Shown piece after piece: positions 44,722 to 55,007 of a stretch of 64,000 bases of DNA (the stretch's first letter is position 1; each line of letters begins with the position of its first letter). Made by a program: the position numbers and the translations under genes. The DNA is from Smithella sp. GTDB lineage: Bacteria > Desulfobacterota > Syntrophia > Syntrophales > Smithellaceae. The DNA is taken from assembly GCA_012510495.1 (NCBI GenBank), contig JAAZHX010000183.1, positions 1 through 64,000 on the forward strand. The letters run 5' to 3'. Below the pieces are notes generated by a model that worked only from the letters and a program-made list of their open reading frames with translations, searched no databases and had not been told where the DNA came from.

Positions 44722-45801
44722 ATGTTAAAAATCGCCATTGTGGGCGCAACCGGCATCGTAGGACAGCAGGCGATTGTCAGCCTCCTGGAACATCCCTGGT
44801 TTGAAATTTCCAAACTGGTCGCCTCGGAGCGCTCGGCAACAAAAAAATATATCGACGCATTGCGTGACGCCAACGGCTCCATCCGCTGGTGGTGCCCGGA
44901 AGAACTGCCGGAGGACATCGCCAATATGGTTGTGGAGGAAGCGGCAAGCTTCGATCCGACTTCCGTGGACATTATTTTCTCGACAATGGATACAGGACCC
45001 GCCAAGGAGCTGGAACCAAAATACGCCAAAACCACACCGGTTATCAGCACCGCTTCGGCGTTCCGGTATGAAGCGGACACCCCGATTCTGGTGGGCGGCG
45101 TCAACATGGACCACGCAGCGCTTCTGGATGTTCAGAGGAAAAATCGCGGCTGGAAGGGATTCATTTCGCCCAAATCCAACTGCACCATTGCGGGGCTGGT
45201 CGTGTCGCTCAAACCGATCCTCGACAGCTTCGGCGTGAAACAGGTGGTCGCCACCTCGTTGCAGGCCATGTCCGGCGCGGGCCGCACCCCCGGCCTTTCC
45301 GCCATGGATATGACGGAAAATGTCGTTCCGTACATTTCCGGAGAGGAGCCGAAGGTGGAAACCGAGCCGCAGAAGATTCTCGGCAAACTGGCGGGAGACA
45401 AAATCGTCAACGCGCCGTTCGGCATCACCGCCACCTGCACCCGCGTGCCGGTCATCGACGGGCATCTGGTTGTCGCGTTTGTGCAGACCGAAAAACCCTG
45501 CACCCCGGAAGACGTCAAGAAGGCAATGACCGAATACGGAAAGGACTTTGCCGAACTGCATCTGCCCAGCTCGCCCGCGCATCTGATCGACGTCACGGAC
45601 GATCCGTTCCGTCCGCAGCCCCGGATGGACCGCGACAAGGGCGGCGGCATGACCGTCACCGTCGGGCGCATCCGCAAGGACCCGATTCTGGAAAACGGCA
45701 TCAAGTATGTCTGCCTGGCGCACAACACCAAGCTGGGCGCCGCCAAGGGCGCGCTGCAAACCGCGGAGTATCTGGTTAAAAATTATCTGAAGTTGGTCTA
45801 G
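44722..45801 (+). CDS. asd: Aspartate-semialdehyde dehydrogenase
   Basis: 359 aa. NADP-binding GATGIVGQQA (8-17), catalytic Cys154 in SPKSNCTIAGL, and the substrate region SGAGRTPG plus HLVVAFVQTEKP. This set and the length match the archaeal/fungal-type ASADH rather than the E. coli Asd type. The enzyme makes aspartate semialdehyde for lysine/diaminopimelate, threonine and methionine. GGAGG precedes the ATG, and a strong terminator follows, so it is a single-gene unit. Confidence 0.92.
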   Translation: MLKIAIVGATGIVGQQAIVSLLEHPWFEISKLVASERSATKKYIDALRDANGSIRWWCPEELPEDIANMVVEEAASFDPTSVDIIFSTMDTGPAKELEPKYAKTTPVISTASAFRYEADTPILVGGVNMDHAALLDVQRKNRGWKGFISPKSNCTIAGLVVSLKPILDSFGVKQVVATSLQAMSGAGRTPGLSAMDMTENVVPYISGEEPKVETEPQKILGKLAGDKIVNAPFGITATCTRVPVIDGHLVVAFVQTEKPCTPEDVKKAMTEYGKDFAELHLPSSPAHLIDVTDDPFRPQPRMDRDKGGGMTVTVGRIRKDPILENGIKYVCLAHNTKLGAAKGALQTAEYLVKNYLKLV

Positions 45802-45811
45802 ATTCCAACCG

Positions 45812-45857
45812 GGCCGCGGCGGGGAAATCCTTTCCCGCCGCGGCCTTTTTGTTTTTT
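45812..45857 (+). terminator. Rho-independent terminator after asd
   Basis: A GC-rich stem of GGCCGCGGCGGG with CCCGCCGCGGCC around GAAATCCTTT, then TTTTTGTTTTTT. Confidence 0.9.
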
Positions 45858-45993
45858 GGACCGCTTCCGGATACCTTTGAAAAACGGATATTTCGTGGAC
45901 CACGCCGGGATATCTTCTTGAAACATCCAGACAGTTTTGATACGCTCCGCGACACAAATTTGTGCTTCTGTTTAAACGGAAAGGATGATCGAT

Positions 45994-48114
45994 ATGCAAT
46001 TTTCTGAGCGCGTTTTTTGCGGCGAGCTTTCTTCTGAAGACATCGGCCGCCGGGTGCTCCTGGCCGGCTGGGTGGACGCTTTCCGCGATCACGGCGGCCT
46101 TTTGTTTATCCACCTGCGCGACCGCAGCGGTATTGTGCAGATTGTCTTCAGCCCGGACGCCGCCGCGAATGATGTCTGCCGTCAGGCGGCCTTGCTGCGC
46201 TCCGAATACTGTATAGCGGTTTCGGGCGACGTTCGAAAACGCCTCGCGGGGACGGAAAATCCCAACATCGAAACGGGACAGATCGAAGTGTTCGTGACGG
46301 AGCTTGCGGTGCTGTCCGAATCGGACGCTCTGCCCTTCTCCGTTTCCGACAAGGCAATGGTGGCGGGCGCTTTGTCCGTCGGCTCGGACCACGTGGCCGA
46401 GGACCTGCGCCTTCAGTACCGGTATCTGGACATCCGCCGCCCCGCCATGCGCGACAATCTGATGGCGCGGCACCGCATTTTCCGGTGCGTCCGGGAATTT
46501 CTGGATTCCCGGGGATTCGTGGAAATCGAAACGCCGGTGCTTACGGCCAGCACGCCCGAGGGCGCACGCGACTACCTGGTCCCCAGCCGGATCCATCCTC
46601 AGAATTTCTACGCTCTGCCCCAGTCGCCGCAGCTCTTCAAACAGCTGTTGATGATCGGCGGCATGGAGCGCTACTTTCAGCTCGCGCGCTGCTTCCGCGA
46701 CGAGGACCTGCGCCCCAACCGCCAGCCGGAATTCACGCAGCTCGACATCGAAGCGTCCTTCATCGATGAAGAGTTTCTCTACGAACTGATTGAGGAGCTG
46801 ACCGTCCGGATGTTTGCGATCGGCGGCATCGACCTGCCCCGGCCCTTCGCACGCATGACCTACACGGAAGCGATGGACACGACCGGCTCCGACCGGCCCG
46901 ACCTGCGCTTCGGGCTTCGCTTCGTTGACGTGACGGACGTCTTTTCCGAAACCCGTTATTCGATTTTCCGCCAGATCCTCCAGCGCGGCGGCTGCATCAA
47001 GGGCATCAACATTCAGGGCCAGTCGGAAAAACTCAGCAAGAACGTTTTGCAAAACGAATACGCCAGGGAGATCGCGCCGTCGTTCGGCGCCAAGGGCATG
47101 ACGTGGATGCGCGCCGAAGGCGGGAAGCTCGAATCCAACATCGTCCAGTTTTTCAGCGGGCAGGAGCTGGCTGAATTGAAGCGCCTTTTTGCGGTTTCCG
47201 ACGGGGACGTGCTCATTCTGATCGCCGATCCTTCCTACGCGGTGGCGACCTCCGCGCTGGGCCAGCTTCGTCTGCACCTGGCCGACCGCCTGGGCCTGAT
47301 TCCCGAAAACAGTTTTTACCCGGTCTGGATCACGGAGTTCCCGCTCTTTGAACCCACGGATGAAGGGGGCGTCACCTCGAGCCATCATCCGTTCACCGCG
47401 CCGGACCGCGAGGATTTCGATCCGAAAAACCTGGAAGAGCTGCTTTCGCTCAAGTCCCGGGCCTACGATTTGGTCATGAACGGCGAAGAGCTGGGCGGCG
47501 GCAGCATCCGCATCAACAACCGCGACCTGCAGCGCAAGATTTTTGCCGCGCTGGGGCTTTCCGAAGAAGAGACCCGGGAGAAATTCGGCTTTTTCCTGAG
47601 GGCCTTCGATTTCGGCGCGCCGCCGCATGGAGGGCTGGCGCTGGGCATGGACCGCACCGTATCGATGATTCTGCGGACACCGTCCATCCGCGAAGTGATC
47701 GCGTTTCCGAAAAACCGCAGCGCGGTCTGTCCCCTGACGGGCGCGCCTTCGGCGGTCAAGCGCGAGCAGCTCGCCGAGCTGGGCCTTTTGAATCTGGGCG
47801 GCCAGGAGGCGCTGCCGGGAACGGCCGAAAAGGAAGACCCGATCGATCACCTCTCCTGGGTGTCGCGCATCGGCATTTCCGCGGCGGAGCGGCCTGTCAT
47901 GGAGGAGATTCTGGCCGGGGCCGAAGCGCTGGGCCGCCTGGCAAAAGAAAAGGCGGGATCGGAAGAGCCGATCCGCACGGTGACGCCGGTGTCCAACCGG
48001 ATGCGGCCGGGAACAAAGGAGCAACGTTCGGAGCTTGCCGAAAGCGGCAAACTGCTCAAAAGCGCGCCCTCGGTGAAAGGAAATTATTTCAAAGTCGCCA
48101 GCATTCTGGAATAA
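45994..48114 (+). CDS. aspS: Aspartyl-tRNA synthetase fused to GatC
   Basis: 706 aa from the ATG at 45994 (GGAAAGGA 9 nt upstream; an ATG at 45985 is too close). Residues 1-595 are a complete bacterial AspRS, with motif 3 GLALGMDRTVSMI and GAPPHGG. About 110 extra residues (about 597-706) match GatC, including DHLSWVSRIG-like start and PSVKGNYFKVASILE end. The OB domain has His33 (RDHGG) and Gly86 (VRKRLAG), equivalents of Pseudomonas His31/Gly82 linked to non-discriminating AspRS. The enzyme thus probably charges tRNA-Asp and tRNA-Asn. gatA-like and gatB genes follow. Confidence 0.93.
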   Translation: MQFSERVFCGELSSEDIGRRVLLAGWVDAFRDHGGLLFIHLRDRSGIVQIVFSPDAAANDVCRQAALLRSEYCIAVSGDVRKRLAGTENPNIETGQIEVFVTELAVLSESDALPFSVSDKAMVAGALSVGSDHVAEDLRLQYRYLDIRRPAMRDNLMARHRIFRCVREFLDSRGFVEIETPVLTASTPEGARDYLVPSRIHPQNFYALPQSPQLFKQLLMIGGMERYFQLARCFRDEDLRPNRQPEFTQLDIEASFIDEEFLYELIEELTVRMFAIGGIDLPRPFARMTYTEAMDTTGSDRPDLRFGLRFVDVTDVFSETRYSIFRQILQRGGCIKGINIQGQSEKLSKNVLQNEYAREIAPSFGAKGMTWMRAEGGKLESNIVQFFSGQELAELKRLFAVSDGDVLILIADPSYAVATSALGQLRLHLADRLGLIPENSFYPVWITEFPLFEPTDEGGVTSSHHPFTAPDREDFDPKNLEELLSLKSRAYDLVMNGEELGGGSIRINNRDLQRKIFAALGLSEEETREKFGFFLRAFDFGAPPHGGLALGMDRTVSMILRTPSIREVIAFPKNRSAVCPLTGAPSAVKREQLAELGLLNLGGQEALPGTAEKEDPIDHLSWVSRIGISAAERPVMEEILAGAEALGRLAKEKAGSEEPIRTVTPVSNRMRPGTKEQRSELAESGKLLKSAPSVKGNYFKVASILE

Positions 48115-48129
48115 AAGGGAGACCCATCC

Positions 48130-49326
48130 ATGGATTCTATTTTTTTCTACCGCAATCCCGACGGCGCCGTATCCGGCAACGGCCCGCTTGCGGGACTGAA
48201 CATCGCGATTCAACCCAATATCTCAAAGGCGGGCTGGCCGGTTGATGCGGGCTCCCGGGCGTTGGCCAATTTCACAGCGCTCGAAGACGCAACCGTCGTT
48301 GACCGTCTTTCCCGGTCCGGCGCATTTTTATGCGGCTCGACAAAAACAAGTGAATTCGGCTTCGGCCTGGCGGGAAGCCGTGCGGGCGAAGCCGTAAAGC
48401 AGAAGATCGCCGATACGGAACTGGTTTTGGACATGACAGGGGAGGCCCGCCTGGCTGCCGCGGCGGCGGGCGTCTGCGGCTTCAAGCCCAGCTACGGCCT
48501 GGTGTCGCACTTCGGCCTGATCGATCTGATATTTTCGATGGAAGCCTGCGGCGTTCTTTCCTCATCGATTCAAAATACTCGCGAAATATTGAAAGCCGTC
48601 GCCGGTCCGGACGAAAAGGATTTTTCGCTGCCCAATGAAAGTGTTCCGGATTTTACGGCGCCGCCTATCGACCCGACAAAAACTGCGATCGGCGTTCCGG
48701 CCGAAGCGCAAAACGACCTGACGGACGCACAGCGGAAAAAATTCCGCCTGTCGATTGAGGAACTTTCGCAAGCAGGCTTTGCCGTCCGGGAGGCGTCTTT
48801 TCCCGAATGGCCGCTGTTTTTGACGGTTCATAAAATCGTCGGCGCCGTAGAAGCGTCGTCCGCCACGGGCCGCTACGATTCGGTCCGCTACGGCAAACGA
48901 GCGCCGGGCGCCAAAAACTGGAACGAGATGTATCTGGCCTCCCGCGGCGCGGCTTTCGGAACTCTGTTGAAGAGTTTTTTGTTCCAGGGCGCGTTTTTCC
49001 AGTTTCAGCGCTACGCGGCGTATGAAGACGCCTGCCGCATCCGGGCGCGCCTGGTCGCGGATATGAAGAAACGGACCGGTGATGTGGATTTCCTGGCGCT
49101 TCCGGTTTCCGGCGGCGCGCCCGACCCGAATCCGGCGACGCTCGACGAAACCTACCGGCAATTCGCCTGCACGGCGTTTGCCAACGTCACGGGCCAGCCG
49201 GCGCTGGTCCTGCCGCCCGCATCCGAAGGGATGACGCCGCTGCAGTTTACGGGGCCAAGGCTTAGCGACGCGAGGCTGCTGTCCCTGGGCGAACACCTGC
49301 TGAAACTGCGCGAGGGAGGGAAATAG
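48130..49326 (+). CDS. GatA-like amidotransferase subunit lacking the amidase triad
   Basis: 398 aa against about 480 for GatA. The start GPLAGLNIAIQPNISKAGWP follows GatA but the catalytic Lys of IAIKDN is Gln28. The glycine/serine block (GGSSGGS) is deleted, and TGGSIRQPA becomes TGEARLAAA (about 103-111), so the nucleophile Ser is absent too. Later parts such as GVCGFKPSYGLVSHFGL and FANVTGQPALVLPP are kept. It should not hydrolyse glutamine, but may still hold the GatB-GatC complex together. It starts 15 nt after aspS-gatC and ends 2 nt before gatB. Confidence 0.85.
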   Translation: MDSIFFYRNPDGAVSGNGPLAGLNIAIQPNISKAGWPVDAGSRALANFTALEDATVVDRLSRSGAFLCGSTKTSEFGFGLAGSRAGEAVKQKIADTELVLDMTGEARLAAAAAGVCGFKPSYGLVSHFGLIDLIFSMEACGVLSSSIQNTREILKAVAGPDEKDFSLPNESVPDFTAPPIDPTKTAIGVPAEAQNDLTDAQRKKFRLSIEELSQAGFAVREASFPEWPLFLTVHKIVGAVEASSATGRYDSVRYGKRAPGAKNWNEMYLASRGAAFGTLLKSFLFQGAFFQFQRYAAYEDACRIRARLVADMKKRTGDVDFLALPVSGGAPDPNPATLDETYRQFACTAFANVTGQPALVLPPASEGMTPLQFTGPRLSDARLLSLGEHLLKLREGGK

Positions 49327-49328
49327 CC

Positions 49329-50765
49329 ATGGAATTTGAAGCGGTCATCGGATTGGAAATCCACGTTGAACTCAACTGCGCAACCAAAATGTTTTGCGAC
49401 TGTCCCAACAATCCCGGCGACGATCCCAATACGAATATCTGCCCGACCTGCCTGTGGCTGCCGGGCGCGATCCCCCGGTTCAGCGCCGAAGCGCTGGAAA
49501 AGGCGTCGCTTCTGTGTCTGGGACTGGGCGCCGAACTCCAGTCGAAAAGCGCCTTCGACCAGAAGGTTTACTACTACCCCGACCTTCCGAAAGGCTATCA
49601 GCTTTCGCAGGCCCGCCTCCCGCTGGCGCGCGGCGGCGGCATCGACATTGCCGATGAAGACGGCAAGACGAAAAGATTGCGCATTCACCACGTCCACATG
49701 GAAGAAGACGTCGCCAAGCTGGTGCACGAGATGGAGGGGCGCCTTCCGATCAGTCTGGTGGACTTCAACCGCGCCGGCGCCCCGCTCGTGGAAATCGTCA
49801 CCGAGCCGGATTTCCGCACACCGCACCACGCCATGGAATTTCTCAAGGCGCTGCGCACGCAGGTGCGCTATGTCGGGTCCTCCGAGTGCAGCATGGAAAA
49901 CGGCACGATGCGCGTGGATGCCAATATTTCCGTGCGTCCCAAAGGAACCAGCCGGATGAATACGAAGGTGGAAGTCAAAAACATGAACTCCGTCCGCCAC
50001 GTGGGCGACGCGATCGCGCATGAAATCAGCCGCCAGAGTCAGGCGGTGCAGGCGGGCGAGGCGGTGATCCTGCACACAAGGCTGTGGGATCCGGAAAAGA
50101 AAGCTACGCTCCCGATGCGGGACAAATTCGCGGGTCCGTGTGTGCCCGACCCGATGGCGCCGGTCATCGAACTGACGCCGGAATGGATTGAAAAGATGCG
50201 TTTGCGTCTTCCGGAAATGCCGGCCGCGCGCGCCGGGCGCTTCGTGAAGCAGCACGGTCTTACCGGTGAGGAGGCTGCGTTTCTGAGCGAAGATCCCGAA
50301 GTCGCGGTGTATTTCGAAGCGCTGGTCGGCCGGGGAATCGCGCCGCGCACGGCCATGCACTGGCTGGCCACGCAGCTTATTCCGGCCGTCAAAGAACGAA
50401 AAATGGATCTTGCCTCGCAGCCCGTCACGCCGGAGCGCTTCGCGTCGCTTCTGAAGATGCTGGCCGGCGATGAAATCAACGCCAACGCGGCGCGCGAAGT
50501 GCTGACGCATCTGTTCGAAAGCGACGAGCCGCCGGAGGAAATCGTGAAGGCGCGCGGCTTCAGGCAGGTGTCCGACACGGGCGCGCTCGAAGCTATGATC
50601 GATCAGGTGCTCACGGCGCAGGCCGCGGCCGTGGCCGATTTCCGCGCCGGTCAGGGAAAGGCGCTGGGCTTTCTGATCGGCCAGGTGATGCAGGCGTCCG
50701 GCGGAAAGGCCAACCCGAAAATCATCCGGGAGCTGCTCGCGAAAAAGCTGAACGCGGTTTCATAA
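49329..50765 (+). CDS. gatB: Asp/Glu-tRNA amidotransferase subunit B (GatB)
   Basis: 478 aa, normal length. The cradle domain keeps GLEIHVELNCATKMFC, CPTCLWLPGAIP, YYPDLPKGYQLSQ, MEEDVAKL and VDFNRAGAPLVEIVTEPDF; the YqeY tail (about 330-478) is present. The usually strict KEEAxDYRYFPEPDLP stretch is replaced by RDKFAGPCVPDPMAP, a sign of changed function. GatB phosphorylates Asp-tRNA(Asn) or Glu-tRNA(Gln) and amidates it with ammonia. With glnS present in the window, Asp-tRNA(Asn) is the likely substrate. Confidence 0.9.
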   Translation: MEFEAVIGLEIHVELNCATKMFCDCPNNPGDDPNTNICPTCLWLPGAIPRFSAEALEKASLLCLGLGAELQSKSAFDQKVYYYPDLPKGYQLSQARLPLARGGGIDIADEDGKTKRLRIHHVHMEEDVAKLVHEMEGRLPISLVDFNRAGAPLVEIVTEPDFRTPHHAMEFLKALRTQVRYVGSSECSMENGTMRVDANISVRPKGTSRMNTKVEVKNMNSVRHVGDAIAHEISRQSQAVQAGEAVILHTRLWDPEKKATLPMRDKFAGPCVPDPMAPVIELTPEWIEKMRLRLPEMPAARAGRFVKQHGLTGEEAAFLSEDPEVAVYFEALVGRGIAPRTAMHWLATQLIPAVKERKMDLASQPVTPERFASLLKMLAGDEINANAAREVLTHLFESDEPPEEIVKARGFRQVSDTGALEAMIDQVLTAQAAAVADFRAGQGKALGFLIGQVMQASGGKANPKIIRELLAKKLNAVS

Positions 50766-50769
50766 AAAA

Positions 50770-50789
50770 CGCGGACATAAATGTCCGCG
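50770..50789. terminator. Hairpin between convergent gatB and glnS
   Basis: CGCGGACAT and ATGTCCGCG around AA. The A-rich stretch on its left would act as a T-run for minus-strand transcripts from glnS. Confidence 0.55.
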
Positions 50790-50817
50790 CTACGTCTAAA
50801 AAGATAAAAAAGGTGCG

Positions 50818-52506
50818 TCAGCTTTTTTTCAATCCGGCGATTTTGGCCCAGGAATCCCGCAGGGGGACGACACGGTTGAAGACGGGCCCGCCCGCGGTCG
50901 AATCCGGATCCGCACAGAAATACCCCAGCCGTTCAAACTGGTAGCGGTCCCCGGGGCGCGCGTCTTTGAGGCTTGCCTCCGCGCAGCAGGCCGAAAGCGT
51001 TTCCAGGGAATCCGGGTTCAGATAGCTCAGAAACTCATCTTCGCCGCCCGGATCTTCGATCGTGAACAGGCGGTCGTAAAGACGAACCTCGGCAGGCACG
51101 GCATGGGCCGCCGATACCCAGTGGATGACGCCCTGCACCTTGCGTCCGTCTGCGGGCGGCGCGCTGCGGGTGGCCGGATCGTAGGAGCAGTGGATTTCCG
51201 TCGCCTCGCCGGTCTTTTCGTCTTTGAGCATTCTTTCAAATTTGATGATGTAGGCGTTGCGCAGGCGGACTTCCCGCCCGGGTCCGAGGCGGTTGTACTT
51301 CTTGGGAGGATCTTCCATGAAGTCGTCGCGCTCGATATACAGCTCCCGGGAAAAGGGAACCTTTCTCGTTCCCATCTCGGGATGCTGCGGATGGTTGGCG
51401 CAGTCGAATTCTTCCGTCTGGTTTTCCGGATAATTGTCGATGACGACCTTGAGCGGACGCAGAACACACATGGCCCGGGGCGCCTTTTCGTTGAGGTCTT
51501 CGCGGACACAGTGCTCCAGCAGGGAAACGTCGATCAGGTTGTCGTTTTTGGCCACGCCGATCTCGGCGCAGAAATTCCGGATTGCTTCAGGCGTATAGCC
51601 CCGCCGCCGCATCCCCGTCACGGTGGGCATGCGCGGGTCATCCCAGCCTTTCACGTTCTTGCTTCTCACCAGGTCGATGAGCCTGCGCTTGCTCAACACC
51701 GTGTAGCTCAGGTTGAGCCTTGCAAATTCGATCTGCCGGGGCCGATCGCCGGAAATCAGCTTTTCGACGATCCAGTCGTAGAGCGGACGGTTGTTTTCAA
51801 ACTCCAGCGTGCAGATGGAATGCGTGATATTCTCCAGAGCGTCGGAGAGGCAGTGCGCGAAGTCGTACATCGGATAAATCACCCACCGGTCTCCCGTCCG
51901 GTAGTGCGGTTCGCGCTTGATCCGGTATAAAACCGGGTCCCGCATGACGATATTGGGCGCCGCCATATCGATTTTGGCGCGCAGCGTGTGAGCGCCGTCC
52001 GGGAATTCACCGGCCCTCATCCGGACGAACAGGTCCAGGTTTTCTTCCACCGGACGGCCGCGGTAGGGGCTTTCCTTTCCCGGATCGGTAAAGGTTCCGC
52101 GGTGTTCCCGCACTTCGTCGGCGTTCAGGCTGCAGACGTAGGCGTTACCGGTCCGGATGAGCTCTACGGCAAATGCGTAGAGCTTTTCAAAATAGTCTGA
52201 GGCGTAAAACAGACGATCGCCCCAGTCAAATCCCAGCCAGCGGACATCGCGGATAATGGATTCGACGTATTCCATGGACTCGCCCGCCGGATCAGTGTCG
52301 TCAAGCCTCAGGTTGCAGGTTCCCGAATACTGCGCCGCGATGCCGAAATTGAGGCATACGGATTTGGCGTGTCCGATATGAATGTAGCCGTTGGGTTCGG
52401 GCGGGAAGCGGGTCGCCACGCACCCTTCGTGTTTACCGATGCGAAGGCCCTCTTCGATGATATCCCGGATAAAGTCGCCCGGGGAGGGGGTTGACAAAAC
52501 GGACAT
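50818..52506 (-). CDS. glnS: Glutaminyl-tRNA synthetase
   Basis: 562 aa class I synthetase. [14 protein letters not shown] holds the HIGH motif (42-46), and [13 protein letters not shown] the KMSKS equivalent (about 270). [20 protein letters not shown] and the C-terminal anticodon domain agree with GlnRS rather than GluRS. Its presence means Gln-tRNA is made directly, which removes the need for Glu-tRNA(Gln) amidation by the adjacent Gat genes. It is convergent with gatB. Confidence 0.95.
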   Translation of the reverse strand: MSVLSTPSPGDFIRDIIEEGLRIGKHEGCVATRFPPEPNGYIHIGHAKSVCLNFGIAAQYSGTCNLRLDDTDPAGESMEYVESIIRDVRWLGFDWGDRLFYASDYFEKLYAFAVELIRTGNAYVCSLNADEVREHRGTFTDPGKESPYRGRPVEENLDLFVRMRAGEFPDGAHTLRAKIDMAAPNIVMRDPVLYRIKREPHYRTGDRWVIYPMYDFAHCLSDALENITHSICTLEFENNRPLYDWIVEKLISGDRPRQIEFARLNLSYTVLSKRRLIDLVRSKNVKGWDDPRMPTVTGMRRRGYTPEAIRNFCAEIGVAKNDNLIDVSLLEHCVREDLNEKAPRAMCVLRPLKVVIDNYPENQTEEFDCANHPQHPEMGTRKVPFSRELYIERDDFMEDPPKKYNRLGPGREVRLRNAYIIKFERMLKDEKTGEATEIHCSYDPATRSAPPADGRKVQGVIHWVSAAHAVPAEVRLYDRLFTIEDPGGEDEFLSYLNPDSLETLSACCAEASLKDARPGDRYQFERLGYFCADPDSTAGGPVFNRVVPLRDSWAKIAGLKKS

Positions 52507-52537
52507 AGCGCAAAAAAACTCCTTTAAAAATTGAAAT

Positions 52538-53521
52538 TCAACAACTGACGGCTTTTCTCAGATCGTCCATTTTCAGGTTGCCGCCGGACATGATCATGAC
52601 CACCTTTTTACCCGCCAGCCGGTCCCTGATTTTATAGGCGGCCATCAAAGAAACGGCGCCCGCGGCTTCGGCCGCGTTGTGGGTGGTCGTCAGCGCCATT
52701 TTCATTCCTTCCAGAATCTCGTCTTCGGTCAGCAGCACGACGTCATTGATGGTGTTTTTGAGAATGGCGAAGGGCAGATGGAACACGCTTCGCGCGGCAA
52801 GGCCGTCGGCCATGGTATGGGCGTCATCCAGCGTGACGATCTCCCCCTTCTTCCAGGACGCGTAAAAGGAAGGAACATTTTGGGGCTCCACGCCGATGAT
52901 CTCGATGGCGGGATTGACGGCGTGGACGGTTTTCAGCAAAGAGGCACACCCCGCACCCCCACCGATGGGGCAAATGATCACATCGACCTGCGGCAGGTCC
53001 TCCAGAATCTCCAGCCCCACGGTGGCCAGACCGTTTAAGATTTCCGGCTCGTTGCCCTGCCGGACATAGTAATATCCGGCGCTGTCCACCAGTTCCTCGC
53101 AGTAGGACTGGGCGTCGTAGAAGTCTTTTCCGTTGACAATGACTTCCGCGCCGTAGTTTTCGATGATGCGATTGATTTCCGGGTTGTTATTTTCCGGAAC
53201 GACCACCGTGCACGGCACGCGGAACCACTGGCCCGCCCAGGCCATCGCCAGGCCATGATTGCCCCGGGTCGCGACCAGAATGCCGGCTTCCAGCTCCTCG
53301 CGGGACATGTGGTGAAAGAAGTTGAGGGCGCCCCGAATCTTGAAGGATCCGGTTGGATTGTGGTTTTCATGCTTGACAAAGGCTTCACAGCCGAGAAGCC
53401 TGGTGAGTTCCGAGTAACAGATCAGATTCGTCCGGTTGAGGTACTTGTAGATCACCGACTTCGCCATCAGAGTCCTGGTCAGATTAACCTGCTCGCTTAG
53501 CGCTTCGTATTTTTTCTGCAT
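52538..53521 (-). CDS. Threonine/serine dehydratase-like PLP enzyme (short form)
   Basis: 327 aa, fold type II PLP enzyme. The cofactor Lys61 is in [11 protein letters not shown], and the phosphate loop is GGGAGCAS (about 182-189). There is no C-terminal ACT regulatory domain, so it is not biosynthetic IlvA of the long type; catabolic threonine dehydratase, serine dehydratase or serine racemase are options. GGGAGGTT precedes the ATG. It lies 31 nt upstream of glnS on the same strand. Confidence 0.85.
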   Translation of the reverse strand: MQKKYEALSEQVNLTRTLMAKSVIYKYLNRTNLICYSELTRLLGCEAFVKHENHNPTGSFKIRGALNFFHHMSREELEAGILVATRGNHGLAMAWAGQWFRVPCTVVVPENNNPEINRIIENYGAEVIVNGKDFYDAQSYCEELVDSAGYYYVRQGNEPEILNGLATVGLEILEDLPQVDVIICPIGGGAGCASLLKTVHAVNPAIEIIGVEPQNVPSFYASWKKGEIVTLDDAHTMADGLAARSVFHLPFAILKNTINDVVLLTEDEILEGMKMALTTTHNAAEAAGAVSLMAAYKIRDRLAGKKVVMIMSGGNLKMDDLRKAVSC

Positions 53522-53578
53522 AGATAACCTCCCTGGCCGTAGCAGCCGCTTTCTTTTAATCCACTTTTCCCCCCGGCG

Positions 53579-54910
53579 TCAAGTGAACTTCACCTTCGGC
53601 CTTTGATCTTCAGCCTGATCCCCTAAATACTTGATCACCATTTCCGCGTAGCGTTTTGCGGCGCCCCGGTTGGCCAGGACAACCGCCCGGCCCCGTTCGC
53701 CCCGCGCCTGTGCATTCTGTGGATCGGCAAGCGTCTGCAGGATTTTTTCCTGGAGCTCCCGGGCGCCGCGAATGCGGATGCCGGCACCCGCCGCCTCCAG
53801 GAGCGCGGCTTCCGAGCTGAAATCGTCCATGGACGGACCGTAAAAAATCACTTTTCCCCAGGCCGCCGCTTCCAGAATATTCTGGCCGCCCCTCGGCACG
53901 AGCGAGCCGCCGCAGTAAACCACCGTCGCCAGTGAATACACCTTGAAAAGCTCGCCGATCACATCGACGACGATCACTTTCTCCTCCCGGCGGGCCTGAC
54001 CACTGTTGATCTGCGTCGCCGTGATGATATCCTGGAATCCCGCCTCCCGCAGAAGCCGGAGCACATCGCCTCCGCGTTCAATGTGGCGCGGCACAACAAT
54101 CATCCGAAAATCAGGATCGCGCGCCAGCAGCTCCCGATATACCCGGATCACAGCTTCCTCTTCGCCCGGATGCGTGCTTCCCGCGACAAGAAATTTCTCG
54201 CGGGGACGCACATGGAAGCGGCGGGCAATCTCTTCCTGCAGGACCGGCGACGCCATTGCCGCCAGGGCATCGTATTTGGTGTTGCCCAGAACGCGGATCT
54301 TTCCCGGGTCCATTCCCATGCCGGCGATCCGGGAAGCGTCCACTTCGGAAATCATCCCGGCGGCGTCCACGTTTTTCAGAATCCGACGCCAGAAAAAGCG
54401 CGTCCGGCGGTACCTGGCAAAAGAGCGGGGGGAAAGACGGCCGTTCACCATCACAACGGAAACGCTTCGCTTCCGGCAGGCGGCCAGAAAATTGGGCCAC
54501 AGCTCCGTCTCCACCGGGACAAACACCTCCGGACGGACGACATCCAGCATATGACCGACGCTGAAAGAAAGATCAAGAGGGAAATAAATAAACGCATCCG
54601 CGCCCTTTACCAGTCTTTGCGCCATGCCCTGGCCGGTTTCCGTCGAAGTTGAAAAAACAATCCGAACGTCCGGCCTTTTCGCCTTCAACGCCGCGACGAC
54701 CGGAGCGGCAGCCGTCACCTCTCCCACGGAAACCGCGTGAATCCAGACGCGCCGGCCGGGCGTGATGCCCGCCAGCAGGTGGTCCTGGCGCGTGCCCAGC
54801 TTCTGAAGGAAACTATGGCGGTACTTGCCCGCGAAAGCCATTTTGAAAAAAACAAACAGCAGCCCCGGAACCGCCGCGATCGTCAGAAGCATGTTATAGA
54901 CCAGTCTCAT
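53579..54910 (-). CDS. waaA: 3-deoxy-D-manno-octulosonic acid transferase WaaA
   Basis: 443 aa. An N-terminal membrane anchor (residues 5-25) is followed by the GT30 glycosyltransferase domain: WIHAVSVGEVTAA, STSTETGQGMAQ, PVETELWPNFLA and VNGRLSPRSF. The C-terminal half has VAGSTHPGEEE and GGSLVPRGGQNILEAAAWGK. It transfers Kdo to lipid A at the inner membrane, showing that the cell makes LPS. Single gene with its own upstream region; it follows rpe divergently. Confidence 0.94.
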   Translation of the reverse strand: MRLVYNMLLTIAAVPGLLFVFFKMAFAGKYRHSFLQKLGTRQDHLLAGITPGRRVWIHAVSVGEVTAAAPVVAALKAKRPDVRIVFSTSTETGQGMAQRLVKGADAFIYFPLDLSFSVGHMLDVVRPEVFVPVETELWPNFLAACRKRSVSVVMVNGRLSPRSFARYRRTRFFWRRILKNVDAAGMISEVDASRIAGMGMDPGKIRVLGNTKYDALAAMASPVLQEEIARRFHVRPREKFLVAGSTHPGEEEAVIRVYRELLARDPDFRMIVVPRHIERGGDVLRLLREAGFQDIITATQINSGQARREEKVIVVDVIGELFKVYSLATVVYCGGSLVPRGGQNILEAAAWGKVIFYGPSMDDFSSEAALLEAAGAGIRIRGARELQEKILQTLADPQNAQARGERGRAVVLANRGAAKRYAEMVIKYLGDQAEDQRPKVKFT

Positions 54911-55007
54911 GCGCGCATCTTTGATTTTTTCAGCTTTGGTGTCAAGAAGAAAGGAGTGGATGGTGAATGGTTGATAATTGAACTTTAACTATCCACTATC
55001 CTGTAGG

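Noticed and set aside
44725-48213. 1162-codon open frame on the minus strand
   Set aside because: It is exactly antisense to asd and aspS-gatC, which have clear families. Long antisense frames arise from the GC-rich third-position bias.
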